A stretch of 64,000 bases of DNA from Eptesicus fuscus (lineage: Eukaryota > Chordata > Mammalia > Chiroptera > Vespertilionidae). Made by a program: the position numbers and the translations under genes. The stretch's first letter is position 1. Each line of letters begins with the position of its first letter. Shown in pieces: positions 38,001 through 53,000 of this stretch. The notes beneath the pieces were generated by a model. It did no database searches, was not told the DNA's origin, and was given only the letters and a program-made list of their open reading frames with translations. The DNA lies in the NCBI RefSeq assembly GCF_027574615.1, contig NC_072473.1:113070529-113134528 (forward strand). Reading direction: 5' to 3'.

Positions 38001-41000
38001 AAGGTGTAGAAACAACCTAAATGTCTATTAACAGATGAGCAGATAAACATACACAATAGACTATTATTCAGCCTTAAAAAGGAAATTCCGACACATGTGA
38101 CAACATGAATGAACCTGGAGGGGCACTATGCTAAGTGAAATAAGCCAGTTCCAAAATGACAAAAGTATGATTTCACTTATATAAGGTACCCAGTATAGTC
38201 AAATTCATACAGAAGGTATAAGGTTGTGGGGAAGGGGAGAATAGGGAATTGCTTAATGAGTACAGAGTTCCAGTTTTGCAAGATGAAAAGAATTCTGGAG
38301 ACTGGTTGTATAAAAATGTAAATGTACTCTACACAACTGAACTTGAAATCATTAAGATGGTAAATTTTTTAAAGTGTATTTTACTACAACTAAAATTTTT
38401 AATTAAAAATAAAGTAGCTATGTTCCCCTGACCAAATCTTTAATTCTATTTATTAAGAATTCAATTCTTTCCTTTAGCCTTACTTTGTAAAAAAAATTCT
38501 AGCTAGTTCCATTTTCTGGCTTTAAATTTAAATTTTCTCGCTTTAAATTCTAATCAAGAAACGGCACCCTGCTATTATTAAAAAGCAAACCTCATTTAAT
38601 CCAGGTATATAGGTATTCATTGTTCTATTCTTTCCACTTTTCTGTATGTTTGAAATTTCTGTAAGAAGAAGTTGGGGAAAATTATAAAGGAAGAAAAAAA
38701 AAACAAAGTTCTCTTTTTTAAGAGTCTATTAATAGAATTTCCCTTCTACTCTCTGCATATTCTATTAGTAGTCTTACTTAATATTAAGTGGTTAAAATAG
38801 GATAAATCATTACAGGAAAACAACAAAAAAAGAAGTATGGATAGAAGACTGAAAAATAATAAGACAAAATGTTAAAAGTGATTATCTCTAGCTAGTGGGA
38901 CTTGGTGGATTTTTTCTCATTTATATATTTTCTCAATATTTTATAGTACATCTTTTACCTTTTAAAAGATTTAAAAAGGTTGTTTTAGGCAACAACTTTA
39001 GAACATAAGCATTACAGAGGTATTATGAACAGACATTGCTGTGTCAGTACAAAACTGGCAAAAATAGATATTGAAGAACTAATTCACTGTGAATTTGAAC
39101 AAATCAAAATGCTATCTCAAATAATGTAATATCTTATCTCATATACATAACGCCCAAACATTAAGTAGAAATAAAGACAACTGATAAATTCTGGTCCTTT
39201 CATAGGTGATAAGGAGCTTCTTACCTTATTTTTTGGGTTACCAAGAATCTTACACAGTACAAGATGACAGTTCACAATTGTATGGCTTTATATATAAAAG
39301 GTATTCTTTGTAAATTCTAGGAAATGAGTATACAACAATATCAGGAAAAGAGTACTCACCCTCCACAGGCCCTTGGTACCTTCTTGCTGATATATATCAA
39401 TGAAGCTGCCAATCATGCTGCCTTGGAACAAGCTTCCCTGAGCCTGCATTCGAATCTAAAATAAGAAGAGGTGAACATTTTGTTTTGACTGAGAGAACAA
39501 AAATGAGATACTTTACTCATTTAAAATTTAAGAAAATAGTTTTGGGGAATTAAAGAAAAATCAGGCCCAGCCGGCATGGCTCAGTGGTTGAGCGTCAACC
39601 TATGAACCAGGAGGTTACAGTTCAATTCCCAGTCAGGGCACATGCCTGATTATGGCTTGATCTCCTATGTGGGGCATGCAGGAGGCAGTCCATCAATGAT
39701 TCTCTCTCATCATTGATGTTTCTATTTCTCTCTTCCTTTCCCTTTCTCTCTGAAATCAATAAAAAAAATTTTTAAAAAGAAAAATGAACCTGCTATTATT
39801 ATGAAGTTAATGACTTAAACTATATATAGAAAGTGTCCATAATAATAAAAGCGTAATATGCTAATTAGACCGGACGTCCTTCTGGATGACCTTCTGGGTA
39901 AAGCCGAGGCTGCGAGGGAAGCCCAGGTCCTGGGTGCCTGCCGGGGGCCAGAGGGAAGCCCGGGTCCCAGGTGCCTGCCTGCGGCCGGAGGGAACCCTGA
40001 GTCCTGGGTGCCGGTGGCTGGAAAGAAGCCCGGGTCCCAGGTGCCAGAGGGAAGCCGGTGCTGGTAGCCAAGGGAAGGAAGGCCTACTCTTGCACGAATT
40101 TCATGCATTGGGCCTCTAGTATCTTGTAAAGATGATTTTATCAGCCTCACATTCATCATATGTAGGTCTATCATTTCTGGAATTGAAAGAAAACTTGAGG
40201 AAAAGAAAGAACAAGTACTCAGTGTAGGTAAAAAACAATTCATTTAAAATATGAGTGATTTAGTGAAAAATTAAAACAGTCTACATGTTCAAAAACCACA
40301 AAGGATTGGCTGCATAAATTTATGGTGCATCCATTTAATGGAATACTGTGCAGCCATAAAATTATGTTGAAGAATAATATTTGACACTGAAAAAATGTCA
40401 ACAAGTTATTGTTAAATAGAAAAAACAGGCTGCAAAGCAGTATGTATGCTATATAATTTTTCTTTTTTAATATATTTTATTGATTTTTCACAGAGAGGAA
40501 GGGAGAGGGATAGAGAGCTAGAAACATCGATGAGAGAGAGACATCGATCAGCTGCCTCCTGCACACTCCCCACCGGGGGATGTGCCCGCAACCAATGTAC
40601 ATGCCCTTGACGGAATCGAACCTGGGACCCTCCAGTCCGCAGACCGACGCTCTATCCACTGAGCCAAACTGGTTTTGGCCTATATAATTTTTATTAAAAA
40701 CATGTGCTCTTAAAATAAGCCATATGCACAACAAAGAGAGTGGATGAACATACACGCAAATGTTGACCATGGTTTAAGTCTGAGAGATGAGGCTATCCGT
40801 GAGCATTTTTCCCCTTTTTGCTTTTTCTGCCTCCCACTTTTTTCTACATTTAACATGCACTGCTTATGTAATTATAAAAAGCAAAAATGTTTTAATGTAA
40901 TTTTATGCTACAAGACACTAAACTGAATTTTATTTGTAAAAAGCATGATACTACATCCTGCAAACGAAGAAAAATCAGCCTGCTATTATTATGAGAAGAG

Positions 41001-44000
41001 CACAAGAAAGGAGATAGAGCACTCTGCACACACAGAATCACAGGAGTTGTGCCCTAGCCAGTTTGTTTCAGTGGATAGAGTGTCAGCCCATAGACTGACC
41101 TGTCCCGGTTTGATTCAGATCAAGGGCATGTACCTTAGTTGCAGGCTCAATCCCAGCCCTGATCGGGGAGCGTGTGGGAGGCAACCAATCAATGTGTCTC
41201 TCTCACATTAATGTTTCTCTCTCTGTGTCTCTCCCTCTCCCTCCCACTCTCTCTAAAAATCAATGGAAAAATATCCTCGGGTGAGGATTAACAATACACA
41301 AAAAAAGAATCACAGGAGTCATCACTAAATACTAGTGGCCCAAATGTAGCCCTGATTTTCATTAAGCAAAATTCTAGGTTTCCATACATATCATGTAATA
41401 GCAACATGTTTCTATGTAGAAAATCAACTGTTACTACTAAGAGTTGAAATAAAAGCCTAAAACAAATTATATCAGAATAGAAATCACCACAAATACAAGC
41501 TGAAACCACAAATATCGTATGACTAGTAACCCTGCACAGGAATCTGTGCATAAGTAGCTCGCTGCCTCGCCCTCCTGTAGCTCTCCACCACTTGTAGATT
41601 GGTCGTGACATTACAGTGTAACAGATAATTAGCATATTCCTCTCTTATTATATAGGATAAGTACAAGATTTCTTTAAGGAGATGATTCCTGAGCAGGTCT
41701 GGGACTAGGGTGGAGCAACAAGCAGGGCACTTCCCTCAGGCACAAAATGTAGGAAGAAAACACAAAAAACTTCAGTAATCCAGATAAATAACATCTTAAT
41801 GAAACATTTTTTTAAAAAATCAAAATTAATGCACAAAAACCAACAATAAACCAAATATCAAAATTGCAACTAAATTAGGATCCAACATGGTGGGATTAAG
41901 GTGAGGCAAAGATGATTAATTGTACAAAATATTGATATTCTATTCACCATTAATTTTTTGCATTCATCTTAATTTCTGAAAAATATTGCATAAAAACATT
42001 ATCTCTTGATTACTGAGTTTTTGGTACCTCCTTACATTTTGCAACCAAAGAGATTACCTTACTTGTCTCATCCTAGTCCTGACCCTGTTCCTAAGAAGTC
42101 TTGAAGGATAAATTCATAAGGAAAGGGGGGAAAGCAATTGAGGCAGAAACAGAGGCGAAGAAGCAACACATAGTAAATCAGAGAAAGAGCTATCCAAGGA
42201 TAAAAGGATTGAACAGCCCAACTGTGATTATAAATCTTATATTGTTACCGTCACAGTCTAAGTTTGTGATCTGGGATTCTCACATACATTTTATCATATA
42301 TTTAGTGCTTTTAATTAATCATAATCTGATTCATCATACATTTAAATAAGTTAAATATAAAATGTTTGCCTTTTAATGAGATAAAATAAGGTGAAGATTT
42401 ATATTAAAATAAACATTTCATTCTGTGTTTTGATAAAATCTGAAAGCAATCCATATTTTGAAAACTCAGCACCACTAACCTATATTGTTCTGATTCTGAA
42501 TTCAGAATATCCCAACACAAGCCAAAATATGCATACCATTTCAAAGCCAAATCTCACTCTTAATAGAAATATGGAAAAGACAGAAGCATTATAGACTTAA
42601 GGTACCTCAATTAGGTACTAGAAGAGGCTTTTCCAAAAACTACATTTCGATTTATTCCTTTGATCGGTGCCCCAGGTTACACCACAGGTCAATATATCAT
42701 ACTAAGCTCTGGAAGGGGTAAGGGATATGCCTTTCTTTTGTAAAGTGGGGAAAGGACTATTATAAATACAAGTTCTCCCTCAGATCACTTTTAGAAAAGA
42801 GTACAAATGGAAGTAGGGGATCTTGAAATTAATTTCCTTAAAATTGCACAGCCCTTGGAAAGAACCTATAAAAGGTTTCAATATTCTAGTTTGAAGACCA
42901 ATGGATTAATGCATACCTTAACAAATTGACTACTATTTATTGAGCATCTGCTACGAACAAGTACAATGACAAGCACTTTATACTAGTATATATGTATTAT
43001 CTATAATCCTTAACAACCATATGTGATTAAGTACTGAATTATCTTCATTTTACAAATGAAGCAATTAAGTGATTTACCCAAAGTTTTACAGCAGACAAGT
43101 GACAGAGTGGGGAATCTAAACCCAAATCTGATTCAAAACTCATGCTCTTTTCACATCACACTGCACACCCAATGCTACCAGACCTCTCTTACCTTTAGTA
43201 CATCGGTGGGATTGGCTATAGTGGAAGATATCACTCCTGACACTACCCCACAGATCATATTAATTAGAAGAGTTTCATCTGTAAAAAGGAGGGGGGGAAA
43301 GAAAGAAAGAACGAAATGTCTGCTTGTATTAGGTACCAGTTTCTGAGAACAGAGTACTGAGCTATCAGAGGAAGGGAAACTTAGTCAGAGAAATGACTGT
43401 AGAAATGAACTACAAAGCTTATGAAAATGAACACATATTTCTAGATCTCAAATCAGTACTGAAATGTATAAAAATTATAATACATAAATCATTTTTTAAA
43501 CTATTTCTAAAGGACACTGGGACATGTTCTATTATTATATGTAACTGCTAATTACACACACAAATTCAAATGTGGTATTTTACCCTTCAATCATTTCAAA
43601 CATCTAAAGAAAACTATTTTAAGTCTTTTTCTGGAGAATCATTAACTCAAAAGACTCAGGACTGAATGTTAAAAGATAAATGATACTTATTATATGGAAT
43701 CTAATGAACAAAATAAACTGACGACCAAAATAGGTCCAGAGGCATGGATGCATAGAACAGAATGACAGATCTCAGTGTGGAGGGGGTGGAGGGGATGGGA
43801 AAAGATTAACCAAAGAACACATGCACATATAAATAAACCATGGACACAGACAATAGTGTGGGGAAGGCCTGGGGTGGGGTGGGGCTGGGTAGAGGGGGGC
43901 AAAGGGTGGGGAAATGGGGGACATCTGTAATACTGTCAACAATAAAAAAATTTTTAAAAGATAAAATCTTTGCCCTAGCCAGTTTGGCTCAGTGGATAGA

Positions 44001-47000
44001 GCGTCTGCCTGTGGACCAAAGGGTCCTGGGTTCCATTCCGGTCAAGGGCACGTACCTCGATTGCAGGCTCCTCCCTGGCCCGAACCTGGTCAGGGCGCGT
44101 GCAGGAGGCAACCAATTGATGTTTCTCTCACATAGATATTTCTGTCTTTCCCTCTCTCTTCCACTCTCTCTAAAAATCAATGGAAAAATATCCTCAGGTG
44201 AGGATTAAGAAAAAAAAGATAAAACCTTTGTCTAATAGAAAAATATTATCTAAATAATAATTGTGATTTGCCTTAATATCTACTAGCCTCAATATCTACT
44301 AGCCTCTATTTATTTACAGGAGGTTTCTATAATCAAATGTGAAAAACTAGTCATTTGGAACTAAATCCCCTCAGCTACCAAAAATAAAACAAAAGAGAAA
44401 AAACCCACAGAGCCCCTGGTGGGATGGCTCAGTTGGCTGGAGCATCATCCCATGCATCAAAAGGTTGCAGGTTTGATTCCTGGTCAGGGCACATACCTAG
44501 GTTGCAAGTTTGATCCCCGGTCAGGGCGCATACAGGAGGCAACCTATTTATGTTTCTCTCTCACATAGATGTTTCTTTCTCGCTCTCTCTCTCTCTCTAA
44601 AATCAATAAAAACAGCCCTAGTTAGTTTGGCTCAGTGGATAGAGATTCGGCCTGCAGACTGAAGGGTCCCAGGTTTGATTCCAGTCAAGGGCAAGTGCCC
44701 GGCTTGTGGGCTCAATCCCCAGTAGGGGGCATGCAGGAGGCAGCTGATCAATGATTGTCATCATTGATGTTCCTTTTCCCTCTCTCCCTTCCTCTCTGAA
44801 ATCAATAAAAATATGTTTAGAAGATAAATAAATCAATAAAACCAATAAAAACATATCCTCAGATAAGGATTTAATAAAAAAAAAACACAGAGCATATTTT
44901 TCTGAAGTTAAAATTTAATCTTCACCATGAAGAGACCACAAACAGAAACTAGGTAAATCCAAGTGAACAATCTGTGAAATGAAATTACTTTAGGAAGAGA
45001 ATCCTTCAGGATCCTCAAAGAAGCTCCAGAATGAGTTGATTTAGTAAAGTGATTCAAAAGCCATTGCTAACCAAAATGCCCTCCAGCTGTCTCCAACCAT
45101 GCAACAGTTCCAGGCCTGTGGTAAAATAACCATTTAGTACAGCATCAGGCTGGAAATGTTACAGCAGCAAATACAGGGACATATAATACTACTGAATGTG
45201 GATAAGGTGGCCCTAGGTACATCAGAATCTAGAATAGCCTAAAATTACTCCACCTAAGAAACGTTTGTCAAACTCAGCAGCTAGAGAAGTCCTTTATAGT
45301 GGAAGTCCTCTTGTTGACAAGAACAGCATTAATTTTCTGGACAAGCTTATTCCATGTTCCCTCTGTGATGGCCAGAAGCCTTTTTTTTCCTTTGATAGGA
45401 AAAGGGACAGACTTGAAGAGCAGATCCCTCTAACACATTATCACCTCTGTAAGGATTAATCCCAAATCAGTACAAGCTCACTTTGTCCTTGCAATGACCG
45501 TCACCCATTCTCACCCAAAATGAACACTTTCTTACTAAGCATGATTTCAATGATCCCCTTGAGTATTACCCCCAAAGAAAATGAGGAGTCTACACTGACC
45601 TTCTAAACGTTCTACAAATAATTTCTTCAAGCTTTGATAAATGCCAATTTTAATGGTGCCATATGATGCCTGTCTTAGTAAAGCAGGAGCAATTCTGCCA
45701 AAAAAAGGGAGAAAAAAGTCAATTATACTCAACATGAGCTTGCAAATTATACATGTCTAGACAGCCTACTCATTTCCATTAGCTATCTCATTCCACTCAA
45801 CAGCAAAATATATATATTTTCAAGCACCCATGGAACATTTCACCAAGAGAGCATATTAGGGTACTAAAATAAACCTCAACAAATTTTTAAAAATTGAAAT
45901 CATATAGGTTATGTTCTCTGGCCATGATGGAATTAAACTAGAAATCAAGAAGGAATATCCTTCAACATTTAGAAATTAAACAGCACACTTCTAAACAATC
46001 CATGGATCATAGGAAGTCTCAAAGGAAATTTTAAAAATACATAGAACTGAATTAAAATGAAAACGTCACCCTTTAAAATATGTGCGATGCAGCCAAAGCA
46101 GTGCTGAAAGAGAAATTTATAACACAAAACACTTAGGCTAGGAAAGAGGGACAGCCTCAAATCAATCATCTAAATTCCTTCCTCAAGAAACTAGAAAAAG
46201 AGCAAAATAAACCCAAAGCAAGCAGAAGGAAATAATAAAGAGCATAACTTAATAAAATTGAAACAGGAAAATTGAGAAAAATCAATGAAACAAAAAGTCA
46301 GCTCAAAAAGTCAAAATTAGCAATTTGAATCCAGCAATGTACGAAAAGAAGTATACACCATTACTCACATCATAGATACATTTTAAAAAATCAACCTTAC
46401 TTCCTAACAGTTGCAGATACATCTTTCATCCTTTCAAGGAGGTACCAGGGCCAAGATTTCACCCTATTTAAGTTATAAACTTGAGACATTCTCACTCTTG
46501 AGTCCTTTGAGATTCTTCCAAATTACAGAACTATATGTTAGTAATTATAAATAGAAAGACATCAGAAGCTCAGCCAGTTAGGGACAAAATTATGGATAAA
46601 TATGCATATTTCTGACTTTATTTGTTTGCTATCAGAAAAAAAAATCTTGTAATTATCCATGCTGATGAAAGAATATGGATGTATTACTTGATTTTCCCCC
46701 AAGAAAATTCTTTGAAATTCAGCCTAACATAGATTAATAATAAAATTGATGTCTATTCTCTGAACAATAAACTGGTACCCTAGATGCAGGAGCAGCCTAG
46801 GAAACTGGCAGCAGATAACAAACTGGACAATAAACCACAAAGATATGGCTAATCAAAAGTTGACCCCTAATAGCTTCACACACTTATAAATGAACACAAA
46901 ATCCAAAGCTCAAGGCTTTAAGCAAGTGAAATATAAACTGGCACATCAATATTCAATTACAAGTTGAAATGGTGAATATGAACAGCATAAACTATCAGAC

Positions 47001-50000
47001 AGCTAAAATACATGACTTCTTTAAAAACTATTTCTATTCATGATGGAAGGTAAGAATTCAGTCTTACCCTGAATACAAAGCCAATATACCTTCTTCTTTA
47101 TAAATTCGGAACAAGGCATGAAACATTCCTCGGTATTTTATCTCTTTGAAGCGGGCATCAATGCTTTGGCCTTGAACCTGCAGTCGAGTTTTAGTTAGGT
47201 CCACAGGAAAAGTTCCTATAAAGAACACACTCATTTATAAGTTGTTTTTTTCTCAAGGAATCACAGTTAACTGTTGGCTGAATGTATGCAAATGACATTT
47301 TTTCCATTTATTTTATTACCAAAGGCCCAGTGCACGTGCACTGGAGGGCGGGCAGGTACCTCAGCCCTGCCTGTGCCCTTTCACAGTCCAGGAGCCCTCA
47401 GGGGATGTCCGACTGATGGCATAGGCCTGCTCCCCACCCGTGCCTGTCATAGAAACCGGTAGTTCTTCCATTTGGTCGATCTGCATATTACCCTTTTATT
47501 ATATAGGATTTTTTTTCCAATCACCATTTATTCCCCATATACCCTCTTCCACCTCCACCAATCCTCCTCCCCACCATGAAGTCACAACACAATTAACCAA
47601 TTATATTTTTTTAAACATAAGAAAAAGTTATTTTTATAACACATAGAAGAACACTGGAATACCACTATCATAAGTCATGTCTTGTATGTGGTAAAGTGAA
47701 ATGCACTGTATTCTATCTGGTCAACAGGATTTTACCCATAGTATAACTGAAATTGTAATATAATAAAGTGCTTTTAAGACTGTCCTTATATATAGTGAAG
47801 GCAAAACAATTTAAATGTTTTAATTTCATGTATTACATACAATCTGGCACTTATCTCTGTCTCTTCCTTCTGCCCACTTCAAAGTCTCCCCACTTCTCCC
47901 TCTTAAAATTTCCCTAAATTTTTACAAAGAAGATAGGAAAGTGTGAGATTGTTGCTCCAGATAGTCTTATATACTATAACAAGGTTTTGTGTTTTTCTTT
48001 TTATATGTTTACAAGAAACAAACAGTTCCCTAGTATTATAATGACAAAGTCCTATTTAGTCTACTCATCCTGGTTCCTTAGGTAATTCAAGACTAATGCC
48101 AGTCTTGAATTTTCTTCAAGAAAGTTTTCTTTAACCAAACTTCTTTCTCTTATTATATTAACACATAGAAGTGGTCATTACATTGACGAAATACGTTTCA
48201 CAGAATATTTCAAGGTCTAAAACTAACAAGGTGATTATATAACTCTGGTCACTGATGACCTTGATATGACAATACCAGAGCATATGCCAAGAAAGTCAAC
48301 AAATATCAGTGGATTGGAATCACTTATTTTGTTTAGGAAGAGAAAATCTGGAAGATAAAAAAACAAAATCTAAAATATATTTCAAAATTAAGATCAAATA
48401 AAGAAGAATCTGCCCTAGCTAGTTTTGCTCAGTGGACTGAGGGCCACAGGTTTGATTCCAGTCAAGGGCATGTACCTCAGTTACAGGCTCAATCCCGTTG
48501 GAGTGTGTGCAAGAGACAACCAATTGATGTGTCTCTCTCACATCGATGTTTCTCTCTCTCTCTCTCTCTCTCCCTTCCTCCCTCCTTCCTTCCTCCCCCT
48601 CTTCCACTCTCTAAAAAAAAAATCAATGGAAAAAGTATCCTCCAATGAGTATTAACAAAACAAACAGAGAAGAATCTGATCTTGTTAGTCAATTTCCATC
48701 TAAAATGGGACAGAGGTGCCCTGGCTGGTTTGGCTCAGTGGATAGAGCGTCAGCCTGCGGACTCAAGGGTCCCAGGTTCAATTCCGGTCAAGGGCATGTA
48801 CCTTGGTTGCAGACACATCCCAGATGTTTCTAACTCTCTATCCCTCTCCTTTCCTCTCTGTAAAAAATTAATAAAATATATTTTAAAAAAAGAATCTGTT
48901 TGATCTTGTTAGTCAATTTCCTTCTAAAATGGGACAGAGGTGCCCTGGCTGGTTTGGCTCAGTGGATAGAGCATTGGACTGCAGACTGAAGGGTCCCAGG
49001 TTTGATTCAGGTCAGGGGCACATGCCCAGGTTTCGGGCTCAATCCCCAGTTGGGGGCCTGCAGGAGGCAGCCAATCAGTGGCTCTCTCTCATCATTGATG
49101 TTTCTGTCTCTCCCTCTCCCTTCCTCTCTGAAATCAATAAAAACATTTTTAAAAATAAATAAATAAAATGGGACAGAGGTTTGAAAAGAAGTTTGGATAC
49201 TTATACTAAGAAAGTTATAAATAACATCATAAAAGACCATTCTTACAGGAATATAGCAGAAACCCCTATCTTATCTAACTCCCTTTGTATTTTCATGTAT
49301 ATTACTTAAGCCTAGCAAATTAACAAATCATTAAACTATCCAAAAAGCTTTCTAGGTGCAGAGCTGAGGTCTTAATGAGCAGTGTCCTGTGTGCGCAGGC
49401 GGCTGGGGCTGTCCAGGCGCTGAGGCTTGCACGCTGGGCTTCCCGAAGCCTGCTTACGCAGCCCGGATCAGGCCCAGTCCGCAGCCAAGGGCAAGGAAGA
49501 GGAAGATCCTAACTGCCCCATTCAGTTTTCCACCAGCAAAGGCAACCTGTCCAGTCCCGTTGGACGGTGGGGCGTTCCTTGGGAAAGGAACAGCAACGAC
49601 CCTAGTGGAGGGTGTTGCCCTTAAGCCTGTCCCTCATGATTCTGCTCATTTGGTGCTTCGTTAGGGAGGAGACCAGCACAGACCACTGGTTCAAACAGGT
49701 ACTGGAAGAAGAGGTGCCGGAGCCCAGCGATGCTTTGGAGGAGCCTGGAACTCCAGCTGCCTATGGAGCGAGAACTTAAAGGGGCGCCTGCGGGGACAGA
49801 CAGCGAGGGACCAGGCAGTGGCCCTTAGGTTTGACATCGCGTTTGATAGTTTCTGTCATGGTTATGTGCGTCCCCAGACTGAAGGATTTGGATGGAGGAG
49901 GACCTGGCCACACTGACCCTCGGGGAAGGAGAGAGCAGAATGTCAGCAGACGGGACCCAGTTCTTTGCCTGACACTTTGATGCCCAACAAATATGCACAA

Positions 50001-53000
50001 AAGACTTTTTTTAGATTCATATAAAAGATTTTGGATTTGTGATTTTGTTCAACATTATGGTTCCAAAGCAATTCTGGTGACACTTGTAATCCAGTGTAAT
50101 CTAGTTTGCGGGTCTTTTGCTTTCTGAGACAGAATAACTCAGAATAGTTAAGTTTTTTTATTTTATAATGTACTGTGGTATGTATAAATTGATGCTAGTT
50201 TTACAAACTAACAAATTTATAATACATTCTAATTAGCTAACATGGAAAAAAAGCTTTCTAAGTTTGACTTTTATTAACTTCACTTTCCATACCATTAGTA
50301 GTACTTTCCCAGAAAATGTTAATTGATGGCTTTGAGACAATAGTTTTTAAAACAAATAGGGCCTTTCTTTTTTCTCTTTCTCTACCATTCACCAAAAGCT
50401 GACATTTATACCATAAGAAGCAGATTTGTCAGTTTTCACATTCTTACCAAATTCCGCAACAATAGAGGCAAGGCCGCCATATACAAAGGGTTTCCAATTC
50501 AGACCAGACATCTCATGGCTTCCAGTGTCACTTTTCTGATACTAAAAATAAACATAAATCAGAACAAGGCACAAGAGTAAGGAGCATCTATCAGTGTCTG
50601 ATCACATAACACACATCAACAAATTTGACAAATAAAACAGACATAGAGGAAAAACCCTACCAAATGGAATGACCAAAAAAATGGGGGATCCCGTTTTATG
50701 TGGTAGATGATCATGAATGTGTTTACTGCCAAATAGGGGCAGGGGTGAGAATCACTCAAAGATCAACCTGTGCCTTTCATTCTCTAATTTCTTTAATTTT
50801 ATTCCCGTCCCCACCCCAAAAAAGAGGTTCCAGGCCATCCAGCACACCCAACTTAGCCATTCAACTAGACAATTACTAGTGAAGGAACCTGAAGAACAAA
50901 TTATATAGGCTGAGGCATCTCATAAAAGCAGTTCATGGTATTCAGTCACATTTATTCATGTGCAAAGCACAGCTGACACCACTACCCTCGCATACTAGTA
51001 TACTTAGCCCACACATCTCACCACTAAACTTTAGGGTTTTAGTTCATTAGCTCGTTCTAGCTCTCCACAACTCTTCCCCCCGGCACACACACACACTAGG
51101 CCCAGGCTGAGTTAAACACCTTTTCACCTTTCTTCTGGTTCCCAAATGAATGACAGCAATATCGTATCTCTCTTCTCTGTGACATTTAACATCCAGTGAA
51201 TCTTCTTTTCCCTGGCCTTTTAAAGCACATGCATTCAAATGTTGTTTTTCTTTGAGTTCAGGTTCTTTAACAAGGTATTCTACTCTTCATCTCCTTTTCT
51301 TCCTTTCTCATCCCACCCCCAGTAGACTTGTCATCTTCAATCATTTCAAGTTTTTTTTTCCCTGCCACTCTCAGCTATCTCTCTTGAATCTTTTCTTTAT
51401 AGTTCTGCCCTCTAGATCAGTGATTTTCAAATTTTAATGTGCACCAAAAGCATCTAGAAGGTGGATTAAAAAATAGATTGTTGGGTCTCACCCTCAGGGT
51501 TTCTGATTGATGGTCTGGGTCTGGACTATTGGCAAGCTTCCAAATACTGCTGATAATGCTGATCCTTCCACACGTTAAGAACTACTGCTCTTGGCATCAC
51601 CTACTAAATCCTAGACCAGCTGAAAATAATCTCTTTTCTTAAGTTGGACTCTCAGGTTTCTTTAAATAATACTTTTTCAGAACTTCACAGATGTATATTA
51701 TTGAATTTCAAAAGCAACTTCAAGTAGTTTATGGTCAGGAATGAAGACTCTGAAATCAGACTGCCTAGTTTCAAATCCTGACAACACCACGTACTAGTTC
51801 TATGATCTTGGGCAAGTTATTTAACCACTCTATGCTTGCGTTTTCTGAACTATAAAATGGGGCTAATAATAAATACTATATTATACGGTTTTGTGAAACT
51901 TAAATAATATAACGTAAAACACCTAGAAAAGCACTTGGTACCTAGTTCAACAACTATTAGCTTTTATCATTATTACATTTTGAAAAGTTAAGTACTCCAA
52001 TATACATTTTCACAGATATTACTTGCTGTCTGCTTCCCCCATTTTCCAATCTGGGGTTAGCACCATTGATTTGCAGTCTCTTTTTAAGTGGAGGCAAGGT
52101 TTTGCTTTGTTTCCACATAAGGAATTCTCTGTAACTAAGCACAGAACAATTTTCCAGAGAGGATAGTAAACTGCAGACAAATGTTTTAGTTAGAGGTCAC
52201 AAAAGTAATTATGGAAATTTTCTTTCAAGCATAGTGTGATCAGCCAGTTCATCTGACATAGAGTCTCAAATAGATAGCTCTTTTGGAGGAAAGTTGTTGG
52301 AAAGAATTCTAAAACACAAAGAAGGAATAAGTACTTCACAAAGCTGCAGCGTAAAATTAGAGTCTTGAGTACTAAATGCTATCTCATCAATATTTTCAGC
52401 TTTGCCTACATTTTAATATTACAATTGATAGCAAAGCATGACACATACAGTGAGAGGGTAGGCACGGAAAAGCAAGAACCATGGTATATCCCCTCTCTGA
52501 GTCTGTGTGTGTGTGTGTGGGGGGGGGGGGAATGCCCTCTCCATTGACCAATTTATAGATCCCTAATACAGCCAAACATTTCAAATGGCTGCTATGCTTC
52601 TCTCCAAAGCTTTATCTTTACAGATTCTTTGAATCTTCTCATTATAAGATAAAGCCTCTATCAGAATTTTGTTACCTGCTATCTAGCCTTTTAATAAGGA
52701 AGATATGTTTAGGGTTCAGGGTTCAATAATAATTCAGTTAAAGGCAGGGGGCAGAACCAAAGCAGAGCAAAAAGACCAGTCACTGAATCTTAGGTCAGTT
52801 GCTCAGTAGTTCCTTAATGAAGTTTTCACAATTCTGAGGTGAAATGAACAAAACAAGGGTAACTAGTGCTTTCTGTCAGTCCAATATATTTAATGTAAAG
52901 GATTATTAGGAAATCATGTTCTTCCAGTACCTGGAACATTTTTTAACATCACTTCTCTTGTATGAGATAATAACAGTAGTTGGTAGTTAATTTTGCTTAA

